Assembly: GCA_001724265.1 (NCBI GenBank)
Contig: MEDY01000049.1
Span: 43,795-107,794 of the forward strand
From: Rhizaria sp. SCN 62-66
Taxonomy: Eukaryota > Rhizaria, unplaced
Reading direction: 5' to 3'
Length of the DNA: 64,000 bases
The notes under the pieces were generated by a model. That model was given only the letters and a program-made list of their open reading frames with translations. It did not search any database and had not been told where the DNA came from. Each line of letters starts with the position of its first letter. Within the stretch, counting starts at the first letter, position 1. This document shows, in pieces, positions 21,988 through 35,050 of this stretch. The translations under genes and the position numbers were made by a program.

Positions 21988-24900
21988 TTACCGCCAAGCA
22001 TTCGGACCCTCAGGCACCTGTTGAGTGTTTCCGTCGTTGTTGGCACCACTGCGACTGTTGTTGCTGTTGCTGCCGCTGGCATGCGCTGCGCCGCGCCTAA
22101 TGAGCGCGGACTGTTCGCCCTGCTTAACGAGGTAGTCTTTGCGCCGCTGCGTGCACGCCCGCGCCAGCGCGCTGAAGGCCACATTGCCGCGCGCGGCCAC
22201 CTCGATCGCGCTGCGTTGCGCGCCGCTGGCGCCCACGGTGCGCGCCGCGGTGACGGGGTACGCGGGGCTGCCTACGCACGAGGCCACGACAGCGGCGGAG
22301 TGGTGCTGTGGCTTTGACAGTGGGGGGAATGGCAGCGCGGTGGCCGCGGCGGGGGCGTCTGAGAGGAATGCCAGTGAGGGCAGCAGAGACGGCGGGACAA
22401 GCGACATCGACGACGGCGCATGGGTCATCCCAGCATGGTAAGGGCCTGGTACAGCAGCGGTAGTGTAATTGGGCAAGTCCGAGCCTGCCGTGCCGCGGGC
22501 CCGCATCAGGCCTGCGAACACTTGCTCTGGGGGTTGAGTGTGCGCGGGCGAGGCAAAGTGACCGTGAGCGGCGAGGTTGTGACCGTGACCGTGGCCGCGA
22601 CTGCGGGCAGAGACCGGCTGTCCTTGGCTTTGACTGAAGTGACTGTGTGCAGCTGATGTGAGAGACTCGTCAGCCTCGGGAAAGCTCTCGAGTGACTGGG
22701 AATGCAGCATCAACGACGGTGAGTGCTGCAGCAACGCTGCTTGCGACTGAGCCTGTGAGCCTCCAAACGACTGTGTCTGAGACACCGATTGCGACTGCGA
22801 CTGAGACCCGGTGGTGCTGAGCAGCTGCAGCTGCGAGAGCGACTGCGACAACGCCAGCACGTGCGAGTGCGACTGCTGCGACTGCAGCTGCGCGTGCGAC
22901 GTCGCCGTCTGCAGTTGCCGCGACATCGCGCCCTCCGCGGTCGCCTCAGCGGCGGCCGCGGCCGCCGTGGCGGCGGCACGCGCGGCGGCCGCAGCGGCCA
23001 CGGTTGCGGCCGTCACGCCGCCCGCGCTCGCCGCAGCGGCAGCGGCCGCGGCCGCCAGCGTCGCAGCCGTGACGGCCTCGCTGTTGCCGCTACGGCCCCC
23101 GTGGGCCTGCGCAGAGGCGTGGCTGCCTGCGGCGGTCGTGGTGCCGACGAGAAACGGCAGCGCGAGCGGGGACAGCAGCGGCAGCGCAGCCGCGCTGGGC
23201 GTCGCCGTGCCGCTCCGAGTGAGATGCGGGTACGCGTGCATCGTCGCTGGGGACACGTGAGCGGCACCGGTACAGGCCGCAGCGGCGGCGGCGGCGCGGC
23301 GCGTGCGGCGCGGCGACGAAAGCACAGCCGTGCTGGCAGACATGGGCAGGAGCGCGACGGGCGTCTCCACGCTGCCGCCGTGCGCGACGGTGAAGTTGTG
23401 CGTTCCACTGGCGAGGGCAGAGGCGTTGTTGCTCGCGCCGTACACACTGTACTGGTTGAAAGCGTTCACGCCGCCGTTCCGCAGCGGCGACTGCATTCCC
23501 CCGCCGCCACCGTCCGCAGCCGCACTGTAAGCGCCGTGCCCGGCTGCGTGCGCGTGCGGACCGCGGGCGAGCGTGTACGGGGGAGCCTGCGTGAGCGACT
23601 GCGTGTGCGCGACGGCGCGGGCCCGCGTGCGCGAGCGCGGCGTCGCGGTCGGGCGCACCGAGCTCTGCAGCAGCGGCGACTGCGGCGCCGACGGATGGCC
23701 GGGCGGGGGAGCGTAGGGACTGTGCATGAAAGGACTGTGGGGACCGGTGAGGGGCGCGCCAGGGCCGCCCGTGCTGTTGAAGAAGACGGGGGACCCGGCG
23801 GTGTGATGGGGCACAAGGCTGGAACTGCCGGGAATCAATGGCAGTCCTTGCGTCGGCGACTGCAGATATCCTTGCGGAGACTGAGCGTATAGAAACTGTT
23901 CGAGCTGTTGTTGCTGTTGTAGATGTTGTTGCATCTGTTGTTGTTGCTGCTGCATCTGCTGCTAATGTTGCATCTGCTGCTGTTGTTCCGGAGTGAGCGG
24001 CGTTGACCGCGGGGACTGTGCAAACGGATCGCTGCCATCCAGGAACCCGCCGCTCGATGTAAGCATCATCACGGGGCCATACTCGTCTGCGCCACTGCCA
24101 CTGTTTGTCCCGGGCCCGCTCTGGCCGCCCTGCTGCGTGTTGAGACCAAGCGCAGCAATACTGGGCGCCTTCGCGTTCTTCGCGGCGGCGGCGTCGACTG
24201 TAGGCAGTGGTAACATCGTCGCGTTGATTATCGCCACGCTTGTGTCCGCGCGCTTGCTACCGTCAACGCGAGTCGTGACCAAGTCGACGTGACTCGGCGC
24301 CAACGCGTTCGCATTGGCGCTGACAAGAGCCTGTATATCGACAAGAGCGGTGGGCTCAGAGCTGGCGCTCGCGGGCTGAATCGCCTCTAGATCCCGGTTG
24401 CGACTGGGCTTGCGGCTGTGGTGTCCCCCGCGACTGTGCCCGCGACTGTGCGCGCGGCTGTGTCCAACAGCGCTGACCTCACTGATGTTGCGGCTGTGCC
24501 GCCCCGTCGCTTTCCCGCCGTTGTCGACGTCGCGGCTGTGCGTGCGGCTGTGCAGCCCGTGGCCGTGGTGGCCGTGGGCCGCCGCCGGCGACGGACTGTG
24601 GGTCGCGGACCGCAGCAGCGCCACGTCGGGCGCCGGGGACGGCGACGACGCAGCGCCCGCAGCCGCGCCCGCGTCGAGACCGGGCGTGGGCGAGTGCGGC
24701 GTGCCGCCGTGCATCTGCGACGGGGCGCGGGACAGCGACCGGGACTGCGGCAACACGACGGCGCCCAGCCACCACTCTTCCTCTCTCGCGCCGTCGCCGG
24801 CCTCTGCAGCGGCGGCCGCCGCAGCGCTCACGGCCGCGACGTGATCGCTCTCGGTGCCGGGGGCAGGCGTGACGGACAGCATGACTCCGTGGTGCTGCAC

Positions 24901-26043
24901 GGGATTTTCGGGGCTGTTTGACTTGGCAACGCCATGGCCGTACGCCACCGTTGCGACACTCGCGCGCGCATTATTGCCATGCGACCCGGCGCTGCTATTG
25001 TTGTTGCTGTTCGGGTTCATCCCAGGGGGGCTGTTGAGCGCGTTATTGGCGTTCGAGATCTGCACCAGCGACCGCATCCGGACGAGGTACGCCCTGGCCT
25101 CGCTCTCCGCGTCCGCGCGGTCACGCTCGCCGTCGTCATCAGCCATCGCCGGTCCCACTGCAAGTGCGCCGCCGCCGCCACCGCCGTCATCGCGCTGCGA
25201 ACGCGACTGCGAGCGCGACCGCGAGCGTGACCGCGACTGCGGGTGCAGGGGCGAGCGCGTGCGCACTGAGCGGGCGGTGAGGAACGGCGACCGGCGCCGC
25301 GACAGCGCCGGGGACTGCGACGGCGAGATGTCCCGCGGGTGCAGCAGGTGCGAGGGAGCACGACATGGCGACTGGGGCTGAGGCACATGCGTCACTGTTG
25401 GCGCAGCTGCAGGCCCAGCGGGGACCGAGCCCACAGTGGCCAGCCGGCGCACCGGGGGCGGCGAGCGCGCGTCACTGCCGTCCTGCTGCTCTTGTGCCTG
25501 CCCGGCGCGGCTGTGGCCGGACATAACAGTGCCGCGGCGAAGGATGGCGCTGGAATGCGTCTGTTCTCCGTGTAGTTGTCCAGGCAGCGAGAGCATTGAC
25601 GCGCGGCTGTGGGTATTCGGCCGGGTCGTAAGGGTCGCAGGCAGCGTCGTTACCAGCGGGGCGTCGCGCCAGTACAGCGTCTGTGCCGTCGCCAGCGGCG
25701 CGGGCCCGGACGAGGCTCCTATGAGAGAAGAGCTCGAGCCGGAGGCGGTGAGCCCAGCTGCGGTGGCGGTCGCCGTGGGGACCAGCGCCAGGTCCAGGAG
25801 CAGCGCGTTCATGTTGGTCGCACGGCGGGACGGTGCGTAGGGCTGCTGCGTCGGCTGGTCGCGCTGCGAGTGTGGCTCGGCCAGCGGGTCGTGGATGAGA
25901 GAACGGCGAGGGTTGCTCGCAGGGGAGAGAGTAAGGCCGCGCGCGCGCGATGCGGGTGTCCCCATCAAATCCGGTGCGGACGAAAAGTCGCGAGAGCCTG
26001 AGAGCACGTCCCCGCCCGAGTGTGGGGCGGACGGGGAGTCCAT
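21988..26043 (-). CDS. low-complexity Ser/Ala/Gln/His-rich protein, one in-frame UAG in a polyglutamine tract
   Basis: The frame runs from ATG 26043 to TAA 21990-21988 (1,351 residues) with a single TAG at 23964-23962. The TAG sits inside a glutamine-rich tract: ...QQQQMQH-UAG-QQMQQQQQQMQQHL.... Reading UAG as Gln makes one protein of two otherwise abutting frames of 693 and 655 codons that share a frame. Sequence before and after has the same character: SQSP/SRSRS motifs, HGHGHS-type His runs, Ala blocks, and MP/SP-rich segments resembling the N-terminus of the giant PDZ protein. Only the C-terminal 90 residues (SAIEVAARGNVAFSALARACTQRR) look possibly helical or folded. There is no known domain and function is unknown. 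It may be a nuclear or phosphorylated disordered protein, given the SP and RS motifs (inference). Confidence 0.65.
23878..23995 (-). repeat. CAG/CAA (polyglutamine) tract
   Basis: Trinucleotide tract coding Gln with scattered Met, His and Leu in the minus-strand low-complexity gene. The in-frame TAG at 23962-23964 is embedded here among CAG codons, one C-to-T change away from CAG. Confidence 0.8.
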
Positions 26044-26502
26044 GTGGATCAGGGCGGCCCGAGCGCAGCAAGAGCAACGGAGGCTGCTTCAGAGAGTGTG
26101 GGATGGCTTCAGAAACGATTGCTGAAAACAGGAATAGAATCGTTCGAGGAGGGTTGTAAGAAGATTTCGTGTGCTAAACAGTACATCAAATGTGGAATCG
26201 TCACGCGAATGCATTTCTACGATGGCCTTGCTAAGAACAACCTTTATGAAAACAGTCGCTTCGAGCCTGACCCGCCACGATCCTTCCCATGGTTCCACGA
26301 TCACCACCCAAAAGTTGGCGCCGAAGACCTGAACTTAGTTCACAAGTCATGCAATGTTTTGATTGTCAAATGTACAAATTGGACTGTTTATGGATAAAAA
26401 TTGTGTTTTATCTTAATGTGCCTTTATAAAACTGTGTATTAGTCTTACAATTCCTGTTTATTATTGTGTTTTTAAACCTGTAGTGCGAAGTCGACAACTC
26501 CG
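26044..26502. promoter_or_regulatory. divergent promoter region
   Basis: This 459-nt AT-rich gap lies between the divergent starts of the low-complexity protein (-) and B-box protein 1 (+). It should hold both promoters. I see no shared motif. Confidence 0.4.
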
Positions 26503-29500
26503 ATGCCGCACCCAACATCGGTTGGCTCCGCGGAGTCCCCACCGTCGCAGACCGCTGCAACGCACTCATGTGCAGTATGCGGCGCCGCAATGCCCTTATC
26601 GGCAAAGCGCGCCGCACGTCAACGCTCTGTTTGCAAGCCATGCTTGCTGGTATGTCGTGTGCAACCCGTGTGCAACCCATCCAGCTCAAACATGTTATCG
26701 AGATTCCATTCGCCAATGCGGCATGTAGACTCACCATCCATGTGTTATGGTTTTTTCCCTTGGTATATAGGCTGAGATTGAGGCTGGTGATGGTTCTGGT
26801 ACTGATAACGAGCTACCTGTCTCGGACAACACAACCACGAGCGCATCCGCGACCTCATCTGCAAGCGAGTCTGTCACTGATCGCGCATTCGTCGCGACCG
26901 CAGTGAAGTCGTTTGCTCGTCAACTGCGCGAAATGAAGTCACTGGGCACACATACTCCACCCACTATGGCCTTGCGTGACTCAAATCCTGCTGTCATAAA
27001 CGAGAACGGCAGCGGCGGCTCCACAAGTAAGGCTGAGCGACGCGATGAAAACGTAGGCGCACTTGACAAGACGCTGACTAACATTAGGGTTATTTGTGTT
27101 TGAATTTCCAAAATATCTCGAACTACGTCTCATTAACATCATTTTTGTCACTGCTACTGTCTTGTATTTGCGTCTAGTACTGTTACGAGCACCAGACACC
27201 GATCCGCATTGTGAACTTTTGCGACACATGCGTCACCCCGGTCTGTCACCAGTGCGCACTATTGCACCCTACCCACAAGGCGCACCAGTTTCGCACGGTT
27301 GTTGATGTCGAGCTAGAACTGCTGGAGAGGACGAAGACGCTCCATGCGCTCTACGCCGACTTCACATATCGTCAAGACGTACGCATTAATATGACTATAG
27401 GTTACCTTCAATCCGCTTTTAAAAGAATCCATGTTCAGAAATCCAGCTGTGAAGAACTCACATGTCAAATTGTGTGCATTTTTTGTTTCCAGTCGCAATC
27501 CATTGCGATGTCCAAGCTTGTTTCGGCCTCGTCGTCACTTCTTTCGCACACAAAAGACGCTTCTGCGACGTCGCTATCCGTGCGTTCGGCGCGCCCCGCC
27601 ATCAGCGCGCACTCGAACATTGCTGCCTACAACGACCTAGCACACAAACACGAGGCCTCACTGCGCGCCTCTGCCCTCGCCACGCTGCAGTCGATCACCG
27701 CGGCGACAGCGACCCCGGCTCTGGCCACGCTCGCGCCGCTGCTGCTGGACTGTGCGTGCTGGCCCACCCGCGTCGCGCCCTCGCTCGTCGTTGGCCCCGC
27801 GCGCTGGCAACGTGCGCGCGCCGCTCTCGCCGCAGCGGCTGCGGACGCCGCGCGCGCCACGGCACCACTCGCAGTCACCGTCGCCGCCGCGGTCCCGGCC
27901 ACCGCATTGGGCGTGATGGTCGATCGCAAGTCCACCACAGTAGTTGCAGGCGCAGCTGGGGCGGAAAATCGTGTTTTTATCGGACAGACAGCGTATCACG
28001 GTCTGGTGATCTCGTACTATGCTGTGCGCGTGTGTGGTGGCTGCGGCAACTGCGAGCACAGTAACACCGTTGCCCACAGGCAAAACCGCGCCGCCGTCGA
28101 GGGCATTTCATCGTCTCTGTCGTGCCCCTCAAGCACTACGACTGATGCGAACTCCAATGGTACCAGCCGTGATGACGTATCAGCCGCGCCCGTCTGCAGC
28201 AACGGCTGCGCTATCGGCGTCGAGGCCGTGGTCTCCGTCCCTCGGCACGCGCCGCTCCTGCAGTCCAAGTACCGCACCCACCGCGAGCGCGGCCGCGAGA
28301 TTGCAGCCCTCTTTTCTGACGAGATCAGGGTTCAGGCTGACGCAGCCGCAACGGCAGCAGCGGGTGCGGACGTGTCGCTGCCGTACCCCATGTTGCCTGC
28401 AGCCACTCACAGTATTAGCTCGAGTCAGGTGACGAGCAGTGTGCTTGATCCTGTCGGCCCCAGCGCGGCTGAGAGCGGCAACGCGCCAACGGCAGTTGCT
28501 GTTGGCAAGGGCAAGACCAAGAACAAAGCTAAGAACGCGGGGACTGCCTCGGCGAGTTCCTCAACAGTCACGGGGGCGACTGTGTCAGACGTGGGCGCCG
28601 CGACTCCGTCAATGGTTGACATCGCCGTCTTCTCGGTTGACGCCACAGTCACCGTCGTCGCCGCGGCGGTTTCTCCCAGTGCGTTTACTCCCAGCTTCTT
28701 GTCGCCGGCGTGGTACGCGGAGAAACTCATCGCCGCCGCGCGCGCGCTGCCGCCCAATGAGGCGCTGTGCGTGCCGAGGTAGGTTGCCGTTAAGGCGGAG
28801 AATGGTGAAGAAAAGAAGAGCGAGGACAGTGTGAGTGCGCGTGCGACTGGTGCTAGTGACGCAAAGCCAGCTGAAGCTTCGGCGAGGTATATCCCGTCGA
28901 AGCTTATCTGCCGCTATCCGACTCTGTTACCGAAGGCGGCTCGCGATGACATGGTACTAACGCCCGCGCCGTATACGAGTGAGGCGCTGAGTCGTGCGCT
29001 TGCTGAAGCCCACAGTTAGTCCCGAAATAACTCTGAGATTACGACGGCCGGTCTCGGCAGCGGTTTTGAAGATGTCATCTGGACGCTGCAGTCTTCGGCA
29101 GCTGACGCATTGGCGTTGACGATCGCGACTCCGACAGACCCTGTTGTGGCAGCAGTCTCCAATGCGGACGCAGATGCTGATACGTCAGGATTGTCAGCCA
29201 CGGACGCAGCTTCTGCTGCTCTCGGTAGCACCGCAACGCACATTGCGGACGCTGACTCCACCCATGTGTCGTCATCGCCAGCGCTGGCCTCAATCCCCGG
29301 AGTTGTGGACGTCATCATGCGCTCTCAGAGCGTGGTCACCGTGGGCGCAGCCGTCTCCACAGTGGGCCGCGGTGCAGTAGTGACTGTGAGCAGCGTCGCC
29401 GCAGCGTGCACTGAAGTGCTTGAGCGGAACGCGGCCGAAACCCTAGCAGCTAGGGCAGCTGCGAAGGCCGCCGCGAAGGCTGCGAATGCTCTCGCCAGGA

Positions 29501-31764
29501 CGAAGGCGCGGGCAGAAAGGGTAACTGCGAAGGCAGGTGGAATGCGGGGCTTGCGACGAAGCGCGCGCGCTCGGGCTGCTGGCTATGGCGACGAGAAGAA
29601 GACGAAGGATGGGCGTGTGCTTCTGTTCTCAGTTGACTTTGGGCCTGCAGACGAGGATGACAGCGACGATGCGGACTATGTGGCAAGCGACGACTGCTAC
29701 AGCAACGAAGACGACGAAAATGAGGATTGTGAGAAGGATTCTGGTTCTGACGACTGCGACAGTGGCAGTGGCAGCGGAAGCTTTGCTACAGACTCTGAGT
29801 GCAGTGGATTTAGCGACGGATTCACCGACCCAGATGAGCATTACGCGGACCACGATAGTTAGCTTATCAAATAGCTGCTAGACAGCCACCCGAGTCATAA
29901 GATGACTATGCGGGGACACAACAGCAATGCGGCTCGACAAAAGTTCGACAAGTGCCTCAGCAGTCTTATGTATGATGCTGTGGATAAGTACTACTGCTAT
30001 GACATCAAGAAAGATTACAAATATGGCATGAAGGTGAGGCTTGCTGAAGCGAATGCAAAGGCTGAGGCGGAAGCCGCTGCGAAAGACAAGGCTGATGCAG
30101 AGGCCAAAGCAAAGGCGGAGGCAGAAGCCGAGGCAAACGCGATGGCTAATGCGGAAGCCGCTGTAAACGCGCCGGCTAAGGCTCGAGCTGGTTTAGACAC
30201 AGACAAGACAGATTCAGGCACAGACAAGGTAGACTCAGACACTCAAGCTTCTGATGAGGAACACGAGGTCATCCCTAGATCTGCTGCTACCGAGAAGGTG
30301 TGCGCTGTTGAGGATGCAAATTTGGAAATTTATGTCAACTCAAAGGCTGATGCGAAGATCTCCACTGACAGTAGTGTTAATCCAGTCCCACCCAAGTCTG
30401 ATCCGGAGTCAGAACCGACGTCTGACTCTGTTTTTGAGTCTGATCTCGAGTTAGAGTCAGAGTCCGACTCGGAAACAAATGCTTTAATCGAGCATAAGAC
30501 CGAGTTTTATCTCCACTTCTCACTTACCGCGCGTGTTGGTGACGTATTTCAGCAGACCCGTCTGCTGCGGCTGCTGAGCGAGGCACATGACGAACTTGAA
30601 CTCGAACTTACAAACGAGACATTCTCGTTTGAAACCAAGCTTCTGAACTCGAGTGTTCCGCCATTACTTCTCTCACTCAACGTGAACAATCTTGAGAGTC
30701 ACAAAGGCATTGCCATCAGCAACAAACTGACTGCAGCCGACGCTATCACTTCCCTCTCCGCGGCATCCGCGACCGACCTCTACACCCACGCGCGCGCACT
30801 ACTTGCGCGGCAGGTTCCGCGTATTTTGCCTCCGTACGCTGCCCCGCCGAACGCGAGCTTGCTGTACAAGTGGCGTATGCCAGGCGACGCCCGCTACAAC
30901 GGGCAGCGGCTGCGCATCATGATCGACGATGATGAGTTTCCGTGTCACGCCGCCAGTCTGCGCATGTTGGCGTACAAGGGTCGCCATGCCGCGTTGAACG
31001 TGCACACGTGCTACAAGATGCTGACGGCTGACTGCGTTGCTCGGAATCAGGCTAACAGCGCTGCCGAGGTCGAAAAAAGCGATAGGTTGTCATTTGCTCA
31101 GTTTCTCGCAGTTGGCTTTGATCAATGTTGCAACAGTCTCGGTCTTAGTACTGTCAAGCGCATCACGGACGACAGTGAGAGCGAAAGCAAGAGCAAGACC
31201 GAGAGCTTTTGTCTCAACCCTGCGGCTCTCTGTGACCGGTTCTACAACGAGTGCACAACGCCTGCCACGAAGACATACCCCGCTGGCACAGTGTTTGCGC
31301 TATCCATGTCCGCGTCACCGGCTACAGTGAATCATGCGATGTTTCTTATTGCGATCGCGCCCATCGCAGCCAAAGACGCGCCTGGCGCTGTGCCTGTGGG
31401 CTCCGTCGTGTCAGAGACGGGAGGCCCCGCAGTGGCACCGCCGGTGCTGCCGTCGGGGGAGAAAACAACGAAAACATCGATAGTGTCGACGATTGCGTCT
31501 GGGGAAAAGAATGCATCGGATGGTGATTCTGCGAGGACGACTCCAGTTGATGTTGAAGGTGGACTGGAGGCGGAGCTCATGCAGATCTGGTACTGGGCGC
31601 GGGCGCACTTGAGCAAGAGCAACCGCTATCTCGAGAGCAGGAACAAGATCTTTGGGAGTGAAGGCTATGCTGACGGATGTGGAAGTAAAAATGACAATAA
31701 TCGCGAATGCAAGGCCCAGCTTGAGTTTGTTGGCTTTTATGACGGTGAGCAAATGGGCGAGTGA
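26503..31764 (+). CDS. B-box zinc-finger protein 1, four in-frame UAG codons
   Basis: Four exons join at phase 0: 26503-26649, 26771-27052, 27178-27378 and 27493-31764 (1,633 residues, TGA stop). Exon 1 carries CAVCG...CKPC (CX2C-X17-CX2C). Exon 3 carries a B-box: C-x2-H-x9-C-x2-C-x4-C-x2-C-x6-H-x2-H (CYEH...CDTC...CHQC...HKAH). Exon 4 is one frame interrupted only by TAG, at 28780, 29017, 29860 and 29872; no TAA or TGA occurs before 31762. It continues through Ala/Val-rich sequence, an acidic region (about 29640-29850), an Ala/Lys/Glu coiled coil (about 30040-30180) and a folded-looking part (about 30530-31330). The arrangement recalls TRIM-like proteins, but there is no RING finger and no E3 activity can be claimed. 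It is a paralogue of the minus-strand gene at 54613-57309, with the same exon plan. Confidence 0.65.
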
Positions 31765-32778
31765 GTCTGCTGCAGCTTGAGTTTGTCGAATTTTACGACA
31801 GTGATTTTATGGGCGAGGAATAATTTCCCGAGTGCATGACAATCTATGTGACTAAAGACACCGGCAACAGTACATTTTGGCCACTGGTGTACCTGGTAAT
31901 GAAAAGTTTGCAACCACTATCAGAACACAGAATTGTTGAGTCCCATTTTGTTTGGATATGCAATAAATTAATCAACCTATTTTACTGTTGTATTTTTATG
32001 ATTTATTTTGTATCGAACAATTTTGGGTCATGCATGTTTTCTGGTATAAAATCATTTTCATAGAAAATCTCAATGAACAGGCATCACGAGATGTCGTCCA
32101 TAATTTTACCGGTTTATGTCCCTAACAATAATATTAGTCGTTGTGAAACAAACATATTATATTCGATTTAAGCCGTTTTGAAATTAATAAATTTGTTTAA
32201 TTTGCATATGGAGTTATATTTGAGAGCTATACTTGTTTTCACACTAGTTCGTCGCAATTCATGGAGAGTAAGAGCGCTTAGCTGTCAAGATTTTGTGCTT
32301 CAGCGACTCCGCCCGCGTAAGCCATCATTTGCAGAAGGCAGCCTTACATGTTGCTTGAATACCAACATTCATTGAGACCTCCACGCACGAACGCATCTTT
32401 GACACATGGTCGTCGCCAGAATATGGATGTCGCACCCACGGTTTCACCAGCCAAATGAAACAAGAACCTTGTTAATATGTATTCAACCAATAAATATGTA
32501 GTAATTTCTTCTTCTAAAATATCTGCAGCTCCCACCGTTTCCTACTCAGCGCGCGTTTCCAATCAACAACACCACTCACCGACTTTGCTGACTGTCACAG
32601 CGTACCAACACCAGACCCGATACTTCGGAACGCATTATTCAACTAAAACAAAGCACATTGACACTCTAGATGTCATACTCCAATCTTGCGCCTAGACATA
32701 GTTCCACGACACATGATGACAATGTTTTCCAAGCATAGAGCCAACAGAAACCGCAGAATGCATTAAGTCGCGTTTGCC
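31765..32778. other. intergenic, convergent 3' flanks
   Basis: About 1 kb, strongly AT-rich, between the 3' ends of B-box protein 1 and glycyl-tRNA synthetase. AATAAA near 31962 on the + strand is a candidate polyadenylation signal. Short open frames here have no codon bias or similarity. Confidence 0.5.
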
Positions 32779-35050
32779 TCACTCAGCGCCAGCGATCCAG
32801 CCGTCTTCGCTCTTGGTCGGCAGCGGGATGTCGAACGCCGCGCCGGCCTTAAGCGTTGCGATGACGGCGTCGATGGGCAGGCGCACCTGCATCGTCGAGT
32901 CACGGTCGCGCACAGTCACCTGGTTGTCGATAAGCCTAAACAGAGCAAAGTGAAATCCATCAAAAACAAAGCATAACATATCGATGAGTGTGGTTTTCAA
33001 TGAATTCACACTCCATTGACACAAGAGACCCAATTATAATCAAGCACAAGAGTCATTACGCAATAAGTTGGGCGAGCATTAGTGAAGTGCAGTAAAGTTC
33101 AACGGAGTAACGTACGTCTCAGGATCAATGGTGACGATGTAGGGCGTGCCGATCTCATCGTGCCGCTTGTACCGCTTGCCCAACGTGCCCGTGACGTCCA
33201 GCGCGGTCGACACGTGCTTCGCGAGCCTGCCGTGCAGCGCCGCCGCGGCGTCCTTGACCGCGGCGTCCGACTTGGACGGGATCACGGCCACGCGGTAGGG
33301 CGCGAGCTCCTGGTGCACGCTGAACACGGTGCGCTTGCTCACCGTCACCTCGCCGTTGCGCATGCGCGTGACGCTCTCCTCGCGCCACCCGTCGGCCAGC
33401 AGCGCCATGAAGAGCCGGTCGACGCCGACCGAGGGTTCGACCGTGTGTGGCAGGTCGCGGCCCGCAGGTGGGGCGGGGATCTTGGCCGTGGGTCCCAGCG
33501 CGCGGCGCGCGTCGTCGACGATGGCGGTGAGCCCCACGCCGTGCTGCCGCAGGTCGTAGTCGCCGCGGTTCGCCACGCCCCAGAGCTCGCCCCAGCCGAA
33601 GGGGAACTTGTACTCGATGTCCGTCGTTGCCAGGGAGTAGTGCGCCAAACCCGTGGTGTAGGCGTTCAGACGCAGGTTCGCCGGGTTGAGGCCGTAGTCG
33701 AGCAGGAAGTTGTGGCACGCAGTGACAAAAGATGCGTAGTGCTGGGGGGACTCGTCGGGCAGACAAAAGTACTCAAGCTGTTGTCGCGAAGAGACAAAAC
33801 AGGACAATACATGTGTTAAGGGAAATCGGGGTTGTGAAGGGTCCAGTGATATTTGACGACATGCGCATCCATTAAATCAAATATGCTCCATAGATTTTTT
33901 GTTTTCGGCTGTTTTGACCGAGCAAGATCACGTACCTCGAGTTGCTCGAACTCGCGCATGCGGAATAGCAAGTCCCTGGGCGAAATCTCATTGCGGAACG
34001 CTTTGCCCACCTGCCCAATGCCAAACGGCATGACCAGGTTCGAGCTGCGGCGCACGCGGTCAAAGCTGACGAAAATGCCCTGCGCCGTCTCAGGGCGCAG
34101 GTAGGCGTCGTGCGTGCCGGCGCGCGTCGCCATAAGCAGGTTGAAGGGCTGCGGGTCGGTGAAGGTCGCGCAGCCGCACGTGCACTTAAAGCGGCACGAC
34201 AGGAACTTAGTTTTGACCTCATCGGTCCTGAGCACAGAATAAAGAGCACACATGAAGATGATGTGAGAGTTGGATGAGTTCATCAATTGATATGAAAAGT
34301 TGCGAGAGTGACTATCAACGCTTAACGGACCACTGGTTGAGGTTGGCAAGGGAGGACTCAATCACCATACCCTTGTCCTCGATAATCTTGTCGACGCGAT
34401 GCTTAGTGTGGCACTTGGTGCACGCAACCTGGGGATCGGTGAAGTTCGCAACGTGGCCCGCAACTTCCCACGCTAAAACATCAAAAGCAATCAATTACAC
34501 CACATATAGGAGATGGGATGAGTCATTGAACCATATAGCAAGAGAAATACAGAAGAATAAACACAAAAGCACTCTGCAACATGGTTATGTCGCAATTTAC
34601 GTTCGCTGTGCGAACGCAAAACAGTGTTTTGTATGAACACGTACTCTTGGGATGCTGAATGATGGCGGTGTCGACGCCCACAACGTCGGCGCGCTCCTGC
34701 ACGAAGCGCTTCCACCACGCGGCAACAACGTTGCGCTTGAGCAGCACGCCCACGGGTCCGTAGTCGTATTGGCCCTTGACGCCACCATAGATCTCGCTGC
34801 TGGGGGAGACGAAGCCGCGGTGGCGGGCCAGCTGCGTCAGTTCCTCGAACGACAGCGGAACGCTTTTGTAGAACTGCTTCGGCTGCAGCGCGGGCTCAGC
34901 AGTGGGCAAAGCGGTGGCTGCCGCAGAGAAAAACGCGCGCGGAAGAGCGGTAGTGACGCGTGAAAAGCGGGAGGTCGCAGCCGCGGTCGCCGCAGAGACG
35001 ACCGAAGACAGGGCCGGCATGGTGGTGCTGCGAAGGGCCCGACGAAGCAT
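32779..35050 (-). CDS. GARS1: glycyl-tRNA synthetase with mitochondrial-type leader
   Basis: Class II (alpha2-type) aminoacyl-tRNA synthetase that charges tRNA-Gly. Five exons in phase: 35050-34645, 34472-34331, 34227-33936, 33777-33116 and 32935-32779 (552 residues). The first 45 or so residues (MLRRALRSTTMPALSS..., basic, Ser/Ala-rich) look like a mitochondrial presequence. Family motifs in order: GFVSPSSEIYGG, DYGPVGVLLKRN, WEVAGHVANFTDP, a CTKC / CTCGC zinc-like insertion, AYLRPETAQGIFVSF, PFGIGQVGKAFRNEISPR (motif 2), REFEQLE, EPSVGVDRLFMALL (motif 3), then the anticodon-binding domain (VAVIPSKSD, IGTPYIVTID). It lacks the N-terminal WHEP domain of animal enzymes. No second copy is in the window, so dual cytosolic/mitochondrial use is possible (inference). 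Confidence 0.92.
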
